DNA of 64,000 bases, from assembly GCF_031191545.1 (NCBI RefSeq), contig NZ_CP133472.1, positions 1,984,001 to 2,048,000 of the forward strand, read 5' to 3'. Numbering within the stretch: the first letter of the stretch is position 1; every line of letters starts with the position of its first letter. The position numbers and the translations under genes were made by a program. The notes beneath the pieces are model-generated. The model made no database searches. It was not told the DNA's origin and saw only the letters and a list, made by a program, of their open reading frames with translations. Below, in pieces: positions 42,315 through 50,733 of this stretch. The DNA comes from Schaalia odontolytica. GTDB taxonomy: Bacteria > Actinomycetota > Actinomycetes > Actinomycetales > Actinomycetaceae.

Positions 42315-43619
42315 ATGACGCCCAAGCCGCTGCCGCTCGATGAGGCCCGTCTGTCTATCGAGGACGGTGACACCCGTATTGATCGCACGATCCTGGGAGC
42401 CGGGACGCGCGTCCTGACCCAGGCTATTCCCGCGACGAAGAGCGTGGGCGTATCCCTGTGGGTTCCCGTCGGCTCGCGCGACGAGGGCCCCCGTACGGCC
42501 GGATCCACCCACTTCCTCGAGCATCTCCTCTTCAAGGGGACAAGCAAGCGCTCCGCCCTCGACATCGCCGTTGCCTTTGACAGCGTGGGCGGGGAGTCGA
42601 ATGCGGAGACCGCACGCGAGCACACCGCCTACTGGGCGCGCGTGCGCGACGCGGACCTCGATATGGCGATCGAGACGCTGGCCGACATGGTCACCGACTC
42701 TCGTCTGGACGAGGGAGATTTCGCGATGGAGCGCGGCGTGATCCTCGACGAGCTGGCGATGGGGGAGGACTCGCCCACCGATACGGTTCATGACGCCTTC
42801 CAGCTGGCCGTCCACGGTGATCGTCCAGTCGGACGTCCTGTGGGGGGAACAGCTCAGGCGATCCGCGACGTGGAACGGGCCGACGTGTGGGAGCACTATC
42901 AGGCGCACTATGGCCCCTCGTCCCTCATCGTCGCTGCCGCAGGCAACGTCGACCACGACCACGTGTGCGAGCGCGTCCAGGCAGCTCTGGAGGGCTCGCC
43001 CTGGGACGGACGCAGCGCGTCCGAGCCCCGGCCTCGTCGATCCACGACGGTGACCCCGATTGACGATCACGACAAGGACATCACACGCAGGCGCGACGTG
43101 ACCCAGGCGCACGTCATCATCGGCTGTGAGGGCCTGTCGGCCACGGATCCGGCGGGCCCCACGATGAGCGTTCTGCTGTCCGTCCTGGGTGGATCCATGT
43201 CCTCGCGTCTCTTCCAGGAGGTGCGTGAAAAGCGCGGACTGGCTTACACGACCTACGCCTTCGACGTCGCCTATTCCGATACCGGAACCTTTGGCATGTA
43301 CGCGGGCTGCAGCCCCGACAAGGTCGACGAGGTCGAGGCCATCATGCGAGCCCAGCTGGAGGACTTGGCTGGCAATGGGCCCACCGAGGAGGAAATGATG
43401 CGCGTCCGCGGACAGGTGCGCGGCGGCGTCGTCCTGGGCCTGGAAGACAACTGGTCGCGCATGATGCGACTGGGACGCTCGGAGATTATCGGACGGTACC
43501 GTCCCATCGACGAGTCTCTCGCCGAGTTCGATGCGGTGGAGGTTGCCGACGTGCGCTCCCTGGCGGCATCCCTCATCGCCAAGCTGGATTGCCGCGCCCT
43601 CGTCCTGCCAGCGCAGTGA
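42315..43619 (+). CDS. M16-family zinc metallopeptidase (processing-peptidase-like)
   Basis: Insulinase/mitochondrial-processing-peptidase-type protein. Zinc-binding inverted motif HFLEH near residue 73, with the downstream Glu in the region ETAREHTAYWARV and ERGVILDEL. The C-terminal M16 half carries the QEVREKRGLAYTTYAF motif. 434 residues, typical for the single-chain bacterial form (PepR-like) that follows pnp in many actinobacteria. ATG follows AAGAGGAGAAAA. Substrate unknown. Confidence 0.92.
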   Translation: MTPKPLPLDEARLSIEDGDTRIDRTILGAGTRVLTQAIPATKSVGVSLWVPVGSRDEGPRTAGSTHFLEHLLFKGTSKRSALDIAVAFDSVGGESNAETAREHTAYWARVRDADLDMAIETLADMVTDSRLDEGDFAMERGVILDELAMGEDSPTDTVHDAFQLAVHGDRPVGRPVGGTAQAIRDVERADVWEHYQAHYGPSSLIVAAAGNVDHDHVCERVQAALEGSPWDGRSASEPRPRRSTTVTPIDDHDKDITRRRDVTQAHVIIGCEGLSATDPAGPTMSVLLSVLGGSMSSRLFQEVREKRGLAYTTYAFDVAYSDTGTFGMYAGCSPDKVDEVEAIMRAQLEDLAGNGPTEEEMMRVRGQVRGGVVLGLEDNWSRMMRLGRSEIIGRYRPIDESLAEFDAVEVADVRSLAASLIAKLDCRALVLPAQ

Positions 43620-43718
43620 GAAGCGGGGGAGTGAGAAACACCCTGTCCATCCGCGCTCGTCGCCGACGACGTGGGAATACCCTGAAGACAGCCAGTTAAC
43701 CGTAAGAAGGAGAGAGCA

Positions 43719-44459
43719 ATGATTCGCGTGGCAGTGACAGGAGCCAAGGGCCGTATGGGATCGACCGTCGTGGCTGCGGTGACGGATGCCCCGGACATGG
43801 AGGTCGTTGCACTCTTCGATGCGGGGGACACGATCACGGCCGAGAGTGTGAACGGCGCGCAGGTGGCTGTCGACTTCTCGATCCCCGGCGTCACCGAGTC
43901 CAACGTGCACGCGCTTCTCGATGCGGGCGTGGATGTCGTCGTGGGGACGACCGGCTGGACGGATGAGTCCTACGCGCGCGTGCGCGAGCATGCCGAGTCC
44001 GCTGGGCGCGCCGTCCTGATCGCCCCGAACTTCGCGATGGGTGCGGTGCTCGCCATGAAGTTTGCGGCGATGGCCGCTCCGTACTTTGAGTCCGCCGAGG
44101 TCATCGAGATGCACCACCCCGCCAAGGTGGATGCCCCCTCGGGTACCGCCGTGGCGACCGCGCGCGGCATTGCCAAGGCTCGCGCCGAGGCCGGCCTCGG
44201 CGAGATGCCCGACGCGACCGAGATAGACGAGCTGGGCAGCCGCGGCGGCCGGGTGGATGGGATTCCGGTCCACGCCGTGCGCCTGCGTGGCCTGACAGCC
44301 TCGGAGGAGATCCTCCTGGGTAACGCGGGCGAGCAGCTCGTCATCCGTACCGATTCCTTCGACCGCGTCTCCTTTATGCCCGGCGTTCTGTTGGGCGTGC
44401 GTCGCGTGATCGGCCGCACGGGGCTGACGATTGGCCTTGATCAGGTGATGGGCCTGTGA
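43719..44459 (+). CDS. dapB: 4-hydroxy-tetrahydrodipicolinate reductase
   Basis: NAD(P)H-dependent step of lysine and meso-diaminopimelate synthesis. Rossmann start VAVTGAKGRMGSTV, VGTTGWTDE, APNFAMGA, and the catalytic EMHHPAKVDAPSGTA with His/Lys residues are present; the C-terminal LGVRRVIGRTGLTIGLDQVM is typical. 246 residues. ATG follows AAGAAGGAGAGAGCA. The stop overlaps the GTG of the acetyltransferase. Confidence 0.97.
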   Translation: MIRVAVTGAKGRMGSTVVAAVTDAPDMEVVALFDAGDTITAESVNGAQVAVDFSIPGVTESNVHALLDAGVDVVVGTTGWTDESYARVREHAESAGRAVLIAPNFAMGAVLAMKFAAMAAPYFESAEVIEMHHPAKVDAPSGTAVATARGIAKARAEAGLGEMPDATEIDELGSRGGRVDGIPVHAVRLRGLTASEEILLGNAGEQLVIRTDSFDRVSFMPGVLLGVRRVIGRTGLTIGLDQVMGL

Positions 44460-44998
44460 GTTCTTCGGTGGTGCCTGATCGCTCCGTGCGCCCCGCTCAG
44501 AGCGGCGACGCGCGCGCCATCGCTCGCCTGCAGTGCGAGGCCTGGTGTTCCCTGATGGGTCGCGACGCCCTCGATGCTCAGGGCATCACGGAGGAGGTCC
44601 TCGCGGCACAGTGGGAGGCGACGCTGGGTTCTCCGAGACCGGGTGGCACCGCCCTCCTCGTTGCCCTGCACGGGAATACGATTGTCGGCTTCGCGCTTGC
44701 CGGTCCCGACGAGGGGGGGATTGCGTCGGACGCCTCCGCTGAGTCGGGTGACGCCGCGGTGGCCGCGACGCAGGTTTATGAGCTTGCGGTGGATCGTAAC
44801 TTCCGGCGATCGGGGCACGCTTCGCGCCTGCTGTCGGCGGTGGCGGACCTGACGAGCGGCCAGTTGCGCGTGTGGGTCGGAGTCGACGACGAGGAGCGTC
44901 AGCGATTTTACACGTCTGCGGGTTTTGCCCCGTCGGGCGCGGCGCGCGTCCTGGGCGATGGACCCTCGCAGCACATGTGGTGGGCGCAGCGCGACTAA
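44456..44998 (+). CDS. GNAT-family N-acetyltransferase
   Basis: Predicted acetyl-CoA-dependent acetyltransferase of 180 residues. N-terminal RPAQSGDARAIARLQCEAW, central IVGFALAGPDE strand, motif A region VYELAVDRNFRRSGHASRLLSAV (an R/QxxGxG/A-type acetyl-CoA loop, here RRSGHA), and the late RFYTSAGFAPSG. The GTG start overlaps the dapB stop (GTGA), so it is co-translated with dapB. Sitting between dapB and dapA, it may act on a cell-wall or amino acid substrate, but nothing in the sequence fixes this. Confidence 0.85.
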   Translation: MSSSVVPDRSVRPAQSGDARAIARLQCEAWCSLMGRDALDAQGITEEVLAAQWEATLGSPRPGGTALLVALHGNTIVGFALAGPDEGGIASDASAESGDAAVAATQVYELAVDRNFRRSGHASRLLSAVADLTSGQLRVWVGVDDEERQRFYTSAGFAPSGAARVLGDGPSQHMWWAQRD

Positions 44999-45101
44999 GG
45001 GCCCACGGCGCGAGCGACGCCACGCGCGTGCGGGCGTGGCATCGCGTCCACGTCGGGGACGACTGCGCCCGTTGTCAGGGGCCGTGCGTATCATGGGACG
45101 C

Positions 45102-45998
45102 ATGAATAACATTCCTCCCCGCCGCTTCGGTTCCCTCGCAGCCGCCATGGTCACGCCGATGACCGCCGGCGGTGAGATTGATCTGCAGTCCGCGCAGCGC
45201 CTCGCGATCAAGCTGGTTGATGAAGGCTGCGACACGATCCTGCTGTCCGGTACGACGGGCGAGTCGCCGACGACTCATCAGCCGGAGAAGAATGACCTGA
45301 CGGATGCGGTGCGTGAGGCCGTGGGCGATCGGGCGTTCATTCTGTGCGGTGCCTGCTCGAATGACACTGCGCACGCGGTGCGCATCGGCGAGGGGGCTCA
45401 GGAGCATGGTGCGGATGGCATCATGATCGTCTCCCCGTACTACAACCGTCCCTCCCAGGAGGGCCTGCGCGCGCACGTGCGTGCCGTGACGGACGCGACC
45501 GACCTGCCCGTCATGCTCTACGACATCCCCGGTCGTACCGGCATCGCGTTTTCTGATGCAACGCTCGACATCCTGGCTCAGCATCCGCGCATCCTGGGCG
45601 TCAAGGACGCGACGGGCGACGTGGAGACCGGAGTGGAGCGCATGCACCGCACGGGCCTGGAGTACTACTCGGGTGATGACGGCCTGAACTTCGCGTGGAT
45701 GACGGGCGGTGCCTCGGGCTTTATCTCGGTGGTTGCGCACGTTGCCTCGGCTCATTATCGTCGGATGATCGAGCTGCTTGACACCGACCAGGTGTGGGAG
45801 GCACGCGAGTTGTCCTACTCCCTGCGTCCCCTTGTGCACGCCATCATGGGTGGCGGTCAGGGTGCGGTCATGGCCAAGTATGCTCTGTGGCTCCAAGGCG
45901 TCATCGACAGTCCGGCCGTTCGCCTGCCGATGGTTGGCATCAGCGATGACGAGGTATCGGCGCTGCGCCGCGCGCTTCTGGCAGCCGATCTGCTCTGA
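45102..45998 (+). CDS. dapA: 4-hydroxy-tetrahydrodipicolinate synthase
   Basis: Condenses pyruvate with aspartate semialdehyde in lysine/DAP synthesis. SGTTGESPT (Thr pair), IVSPYYNRPSQEG (catalytic Tyr), and the Schiff-base lysine in GVKDATGD are present. The 298-residue length is standard. No ribosome binding site; TATCAT ends seven bases before this ATG, fitting a leaderless mRNA. An ATG three codons upstream is the alternative. In relatives dapA is usually followed by rnj; here a five-gene island intervenes. Confidence 0.95.
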   Translation: MNNIPPRRFGSLAAAMVTPMTAGGEIDLQSAQRLAIKLVDEGCDTILLSGTTGESPTTHQPEKNDLTDAVREAVGDRAFILCGACSNDTAHAVRIGEGAQEHGADGIMIVSPYYNRPSQEGLRAHVRAVTDATDLPVMLYDIPGRTGIAFSDATLDILAQHPRILGVKDATGDVETGVERMHRTGLEYYSGDDGLNFAWMTGGASGFISVVAHVASAHYRRMIELLDTDQVWEARELSYSLRPLVHAIMGGGQGAVMAKYALWLQGVIDSPAVRLPMVGISDDEVSALRRALLAADLL

Positions 45999-46142
45999 GC
46001 GTTCCTGATCCTTGGCCCCCGGCGCGTCTCGTCGGGGGTGAAGTGTATGCGCGCCGAAGACCCGCTGGTGGCGTGTCGCGTGAGCGCTTCGCGCGGGCAG
46101 GACGCCAGCGTTCTGAGGGGGTGGAACAGCGCTTCGACACCG

Positions 46143-46178
46143 TTGACGAGTCTTTGTAATTAGGCTTAATATACCTAA
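46143..46178 (+). promoter_or_regulatory. Promoter with overlapping DtxR/IdeR-like operator
   Basis: TTGACG (46143-46148) and TTAATA (46166-46171) with a 17-base spacer form the promoter. The -10 lies inside TTAGGCTTAATATACCTAA (46160-46178), whose TTAGG and CCTAA ends match the 19-bp DtxR/IdeR consensus TTAGGTTAGGCTAACCTAA exactly. The centre is degenerate but AT-rich. A metal-loaded repressor here would block RNA polymerase. The local sequence is strikingly AT-rich for this genome. Regulation by iron or manganese is inferred. Confidence 0.7.
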
Positions 46179-46223
46179 GTAAAGTTCATCAACGCTCACA
46201 TATTGCTTGAAGGATTGAAGACC

Positions 46224-46640
46224 GTGGCAAAGAAGGACGTTATCATTCCTCTCGTTCCCGCCGCTCTCAGCGCCCTGCTGCTCGCGGGAGGGGTGACCGT
46301 CTTCTCCGCGTGTGAGCAAAGGCCCGACGGCTCGTGGATGCACTGCCACCACTGCCAGAACATGGTGGCCGGCAGTGCCGTCGGCCTCATCGCAATGTAC
46401 GGCGCGTCGGCCCTCGTCAAGAACAAGCCCGCCCGCCTGGTCCTCCTCGCGCTTGCGGTCATTGCCAGCGTCGTCGTGTTCTTCATCCCCGGCGGCATTT
46501 GCCCTCTGTGCATGATGAAGACGATGCGCTGCCATACGGTCTTCCAGCCCTTCGTGCGCATCATGAGTGTCCTGGTTGCCGGCAGCGGCGTCGGTGCGTT
46601 GGTCGCCTCCTGGAAGAAGGGTTCGAAGCCTTCCGCCTGA
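46224..46640 (+). CDS. DUF4418-family Cys/His-rich membrane protein
   Basis: A 138-residue protein with about four hydrophobic segments. Six cysteines and four histidines cluster in two loops: Cys30, then HCHHC (residues 40-44) after the first segment, and CPLC (93-96), Cys103 and His104 (TMRCH) after the third. The paired arrangement looks like a metal- or heme-binding or redox site facing one side of the membrane. GTG start with GAAGGA nine bases upstream; the frame is open a little further. First gene behind the DtxR-like operator. The family name is recognised from the C-x-x-C MMKTMRC pattern; function unknown. Confidence 0.75.
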   Translation: MAKKDVIIPLVPAALSALLLAGGVTVFSACEQRPDGSWMHCHHCQNMVAGSAVGLIAMYGASALVKNKPARLVLLALAVIASVVVFFIPGGICPLCMMKTMRCHTVFQPFVRIMSVLVAGSGVGALVASWKKGSKPSA

Positions 46641-46671
46641 CGTATTGGCTCAGATGGGAGACAATGGCGGC

Positions 46672-47535
46672 GTGAGGGTCCTACTTCGTCGGAAAACCGT
46701 GCGCGTCGGCGCGGTTGTCCTCGTGCTATCCCTCGTCCTCATCCTCGGCGTCGTCGTTCGCAATGCGATGCGTTACGGTGAGGCCATCGCTCGTCACGAG
46801 GCCGGGGACGCCCAGGGGGCCTACGAGATCTTCCGTTCTCTGGGTGGCTACGGCGATGCCGCGCAGCGCGCGCAGGCCCTCGTGGCCGCAGACCCGGCGC
46901 TACCGTACCGATCCGCCTCCAAGGGAGACACGGTGTCTTTCGGGGCCTACGAGCAGGACGGGAACGTGGAGAACGGTCCGGAGCCGATTCGGTGGATCGT
47001 TCTGGACAAGATCGATGGACAACTTTTGCTCCTGAGTGCCGATGTCATCGAGGCCCGTCAGTATCACCACGTGCCCTTCGAAGAGGTCACGTGGGAACAC
47101 TCCGACCTGCGAGCGTGGATGAACGCAGACTTCTACGAGGCGGCATTCGCCCTCGATCAGCGTGGCCTCATCGCGACGGTGCACAACGACAACGCGGATC
47201 AGTCCATCACCGGCGCAACTGGCGGGGCCGCGACCGATGACAGAGTCTTTGCGCTGAGTGAGACCGAGAGCCTCATCTACCTCAACACCCCCGCCGCGCG
47301 CAGTGATATCGGTGCCGCGCTCGCCAGCCAGCACGCGGCCGCCGGTCCGCTGAGCGTCAGCGAGGACGGGACGGCCGACTGGTGGCTTCGTTCTCCCGGA
47401 ACCTACGGATTCGCGACGCAATTCGTCGATGCTTCGGGCACGCCGTCGCTCAGCGGAGCGAACGTCGACCTGCAGTACGGGGTGCGTCCGGCCCTGTGGA
47501 TCAACGTTGCGGGAGCCGGTGAGGAGAAGCGATGA
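46672..47535 (+). CDS. Membrane-anchored DUF6273-domain protein
   Basis: Type II membrane protein of 287 residues: basic N-terminus, one hydrophobic helix (about residues 12-28), a short TPR-like helical hairpin (AIARHEAGDAQGAYEIFRSL then GDAAQRAQAL), and a C-terminal DUF6273-type domain (IRWIVLDKIDGQLLLLSADV, SDLRAWMNADFYEAAF, DWWLRSPG, GVRPALWI). Such C-lectin-like domains are extracellular and of unknown function. GTG start with GGGAG upstream; an ATG six codons earlier is possible. The stop overlaps the first permease start by ATGA, tying it to the transporter. Confidence 0.75.
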   Translation: MRVLLRRKTVRVGAVVLVLSLVLILGVVVRNAMRYGEAIARHEAGDAQGAYEIFRSLGGYGDAAQRAQALVAADPALPYRSASKGDTVSFGAYEQDGNVENGPEPIRWIVLDKIDGQLLLLSADVIEARQYHHVPFEEVTWEHSDLRAWMNADFYEAAFALDQRGLIATVHNDNADQSITGATGGAATDDRVFALSETESLIYLNTPAARSDIGAALASQHAAAGPLSVSEDGTADWWLRSPGTYGFATQFVDASGTPSLSGANVDLQYGVRPALWINVAGAGEEKR

Positions 47536-48722
47536 ACAAGGCGCTGTCGCTGCGCCGAGTTCCCCTCATGAACATCGGCGCACACCCCATCCGATCCATC
47601 GTTATAGCGATCCTCGCACTTTCGCAGGCGGCGTGCGTCTTCGGTGGGTTCGCTCTTGTCGATACGATGAGGAGCGAGCTGTCGCTGGCTCAGCGCAGGC
47701 TCGGTGCCGACCTCGTTGTCTATCCGACGAACTGCCTGAACCTTGTGGAGAAGAAGCGTCTGCTCATGCTGGGAACCCCGGTGGGCTGCCATCAGCCACG
47801 CGCGGCCCTGGCACGCATGTCCGCCAACGAGGACATCGTCGCGGTGTCCTACCAGCTCTATGTCTCCGAAACGCTGATGGATGGCAGTTCCCGGTGGGTC
47901 GTCGGCTTCGAGCCGGAGACCGACTTCGTACTGGGTCCCTGGACGCGCGAGGGGGAAGGCGCGCCACTGCCGCGCGGCTCTGTCCTGGTGGGTAGCGCCG
48001 TGGCATCTGACAGCGAGCAAACGCTGAGCGTGTTCGGGATGCCCCGACCGATCGGCGCACGTCTGATGCAGACCGGCTCGGAGCTGGACAACGCCGTCTT
48101 CGTCAGCATGGACACACTCTCCGACATCGTGGCGGATGCCTCCGCATCGGGGGAGGCCACCCTCGCCGCGGTCGATCCGAGCCGCGACTACTCCGCTGCG
48201 CTCGTGCGAGCTTCGGACAGTGACGCGATCGAGAGCGTCACCAACTGGATCAACCTCTACGTGCGCAAGGTGACCGCCGTTCGCAGCAACGAGGCCCTCG
48301 TGGACGCGGGGGCGGGCATTCGATCGCATCGCCTCGTCGCGATCGGGGTGCTCGGTGGCATCTGGCTGGTGCTCCTCGGAGCGCTCGGCGTCGTCCAGCT
48401 CACCCTCATGAACGAACGCCGGAGCGAACTTGCCGTGTGGCGCTCCATCGGCGCCTCGCGCGGAGTCATGAGTCGCATCATGGTGGGAGAATCAGCGCTT
48501 CTCCACGGCGCGGGAGCGATCGTGGGCGTGGGGATCACAGCCCTCGCACTGTCCCTGGCGGGGGAGGGGAGCGTCGTCGATGCCCTGCGCGCCCCAGCCG
48601 CGTCGCTGCCGCTAGCAGCGGTTTCGATAGTGGTCGTGATTGGCGTGGGAATCGGCGGGACGCGGCTCGCGCTCGCTCGGGTCAACCGCGCGGCGACGGG
48701 GCAGAAGACGCTTCTGGTCTAG
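47532..48722 (+). CDS. FtsX/MacB-type ABC transporter permease, first
   Basis: A 396-residue permease with one N-terminal membrane helix, a large extracytoplasmic MacB_PCD-like domain and three C-terminal helices (FtsX domain; RRSELAVWRSIGASRGVMSRIM is the typical coupling loop). The extracytoplasmic part carries Cys68 and Cys86 in NCLNLVEKKRLL and GTPVGCHQP. Family members move lipoproteins, peptides, heme or other hydrophobic molecules with a MacB/LolD-type ATPase rather than acting as channels. ATG overlaps the upstream stop. Paired with a second permease 27 bases downstream. Confidence 0.85.
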   Translation: MNKALSLRRVPLMNIGAHPIRSIVIAILALSQAACVFGGFALVDTMRSELSLAQRRLGADLVVYPTNCLNLVEKKRLLMLGTPVGCHQPRAALARMSANEDIVAVSYQLYVSETLMDGSSRWVVGFEPETDFVLGPWTREGEGAPLPRGSVLVGSAVASDSEQTLSVFGMPRPIGARLMQTGSELDNAVFVSMDTLSDIVADASASGEATLAAVDPSRDYSAALVRASDSDAIESVTNWINLYVRKVTAVRSNEALVDAGAGIRSHRLVAIGVLGGIWLVLLGALGVVQLTLMNERRSELAVWRSIGASRGVMSRIMVGESALLHGAGAIVGVGITALALSLAGEGSVVDALRAPAASLPLAAVSIVVVIGVGIGGTRLALARVNRAATGQKTLLV

Positions 48723-48749
48723 GAACAATGGTCAAGGAGGAATGACGCA

Positions 48750-49958
48750 ATGCTGTCGCTCTCGGCACTTCCGTGGATGAACCTGCGCGGGTACCCCGTG
48801 CGGACGGGAACCCTGATTGTGTTCTCCATGCTCATGACGATGACGATCTTCGGTGGAACCCTGGTCATCCAAGGAATCGAACACGGCCTGCGCACCGTCC
48901 AGTCGCGACTCGGGGCCGACATCATGGTCACCCCTGCCCAGGCCGACACGGACTTCGACGCGCAGACCTTCCTTGTGAGCGCCGAACCGTCCTACTTCTA
49001 TATGGAAGCGGCCACGCGCGAGAAAGTCGCCGCCATCGACGGAGTCGAAGCGGCCTCCTCCCAGCTCTTCCTGGCCTCGGCGAGGGCAAGCTGCTGCTCG
49101 GGCCGCTACCAGGTGATCGCCTACGACCCCTCCACCGACTTCACCATCCAGCCGTGGATGAGCGACGCAGTGGGACGGACGCAGCTGGGTGACAACGAGG
49201 TGATCGTTGGCGCCAACGTGCTTGCCAACGACCCGAATAACTTCCAGCTCTTCGACAACACGCTCACGGTCGTCGGCCAATTCGACCCCACCGGCTCGAA
49301 CCTCGACAACGCGGTCTACATGAACTTTGACACCGCGAAAATGGTCATCGACTCATCGCTACGCAAGGGACTGAACAAGTACTCGACTCTGGAGACAGAC
49401 AACATCATCTCCACGGTCATGGTCAAGGTCAAGGCCGGACACGACGCCGAGGCAGTGGCCGCGCAGATCAGCCAGCAGGTGCCGGGTGTCTCGGTGGCGA
49501 CCTCGACGAATCTGGTCAGCGGCATCGCGCAGTCGCTGGATGCAACCTCGCGCACCGTCACCGTCCTCATCGCCCTCGCGTGGGCCGTCGGACTGCTCAT
49601 GATCACCCTCGTGTTCGTCCTGATGATCCAGGAGCGCAGGAGAGAGTTCGCCACCCTTATCGCGGCGGGGGCCCACCGGCGCATGATCTCCGGAATCATC
49701 ATCCGCGAGGCTCTCGCGGTTAACCTCCTCGGAGGTGCCGGCGGCATCGTCGTGTCGGGCGTCCTCCTCGTGTCCTTCTCAGGCCTCGTGCGCGAAGGTC
49801 TGGGAGGGGGATTCCTGGTCCCGTCCGTTCCTACGATGGCGCTCCTTGCGCTGGGAGCTCTCGCGTCGGTGGGTTTCGTCGCCCTCGTGTCCTCGTGGAT
49901 AGCGCTACGGTACGTGACGAGGATGGACGCAAGCCTGGCCCTGAAGGAAGGGGAATGA
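48750..49958 (+). CDS. FtsX/MacB-type ABC transporter permease, second
   Basis: A 402-residue homologue of the preceding gene with the same topology (N-terminal helix, extracytoplasmic domain, three C-terminal helices; ERRREFATLIAAGAHRRMISGII coupling loop). It has a vicinal cysteine pair, Cys115-Cys116, in ARASCCSGRYQ, followed by YDPSTDFTIQPW, the same segment that reads FEPETDFVLGPW in the first permease. The pair therefore arose by duplication and likely forms a heterodimer. ATG follows AAGGAGGAATGACGCA; two bases separate it from the ATPase gene. Confidence 0.87.
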   Translation: MLSLSALPWMNLRGYPVRTGTLIVFSMLMTMTIFGGTLVIQGIEHGLRTVQSRLGADIMVTPAQADTDFDAQTFLVSAEPSYFYMEAATREKVAAIDGVEAASSQLFLASARASCCSGRYQVIAYDPSTDFTIQPWMSDAVGRTQLGDNEVIVGANVLANDPNNFQLFDNTLTVVGQFDPTGSNLDNAVYMNFDTAKMVIDSSLRKGLNKYSTLETDNIISTVMVKVKAGHDAEAVAAQISQQVPGVSVATSTNLVSGIAQSLDATSRTVTVLIALAWAVGLLMITLVFVLMIQERRREFATLIAAGAHRRMISGIIIREALAVNLLGGAGGIVVSGVLLVSFSGLVREGLGGGFLVPSVPTMALLALGALASVGFVALVSSWIALRYVTRMDASLALKEGE

Positions 49959-49959
49959 C

Positions 49960-50634
49960 ATGATCATCGAGGCAACGGCATTGACAAAAGACTTCGCCAG
50001 GGCGCGTGGAGGCGCACGAGTCTTTACCGCCGTCCACCCGCTAGACCTCGGCTTGGACGAGGGCGAGCTGACCCTCGTCTCCGGCCACTCTGGGAGCGGC
50101 AAGAGCACCCTGCTCAACATGCTTGCCGGCATGCTCACCCCCACGGCGGGAAGCGTTCGAATCGACGACACCGACCTGTACTCGCTGCGCGACGAGGAAC
50201 TCTCGCGCCTGCGCAACGAACGCATCGGCCTCGTCCCCCAGGGGCACACGGCCCTGCGCGCCCTGACGGTCCTGGACAATGTCCTGCTGCCCTCGGTCCT
50301 CTACAACAGGGCCGAGGCACCCGCCGAACGTGCCCGCGAGCTCCTGGACAACGTGGGGCTTGGTGACCTCGCCGATGCCAAGCCCACCGAGCTCTCGGGC
50401 GGAGAACTACGCCGCATGGCGATCGCCCGAGCCCTCCTCATGAACCCGTCGATTATCCTCGCGGACGAGCCGACAGCCGGCCTCGATAGCCCGAATGCGG
50501 CCGGGGTCCTCACCCTCCTGCGTAACGCCGCTGACGCGGGGACAGCAGTTCTCGTCGTTTCGCACGAGGCAGAGGCCAGCCGCTACGCGCAGCGCTGCTA
50601 CACGATGGAAGACGGCCACCTGAGCCAGCAGTGA
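49960..50634 (+). CDS. MacB/LolD-type ABC transporter ATPase
   Basis: Nucleotide-binding subunit of 224 residues: Walker A SGHSGSGKSTLLN, Q-loop LVPQGHTALRALTVLDN, signature ELSGGELRRMAIARAL, Walker B IILADEPTAGLD, switch VVSHEAE. The sequence is of the MacB/LolD/HrtA group that works with FtsX-type permeases. It is the last gene of the five-gene island under the DtxR-like operator. The whole could export heme, a metal complex, a lipid or a lipoprotein; HrtAB-like heme export is the closest functional analogy but is not established. Confidence 0.9.
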   Translation: MIIEATALTKDFARARGGARVFTAVHPLDLGLDEGELTLVSGHSGSGKSTLLNMLAGMLTPTAGSVRIDDTDLYSLRDEELSRLRNERIGLVPQGHTALRALTVLDNVLLPSVLYNRAEAPAERARELLDNVGLGDLADAKPTELSGGELRRMAIARALLMNPSIILADEPTAGLDSPNAAGVLTLLRNAADAGTAVLVVSHEAEASRYAQRCYTMEDGHLSQQ

Positions 50635-50733
50635 CGGCAGGTGGCCCCCGACCGCGCCAAGTGTGAGGGGGCCGACCCGTCCGACATGGCTCCCGATTCG
50701 GGTAAAGCTGCGCCGACGTGGCACACTGGCATC

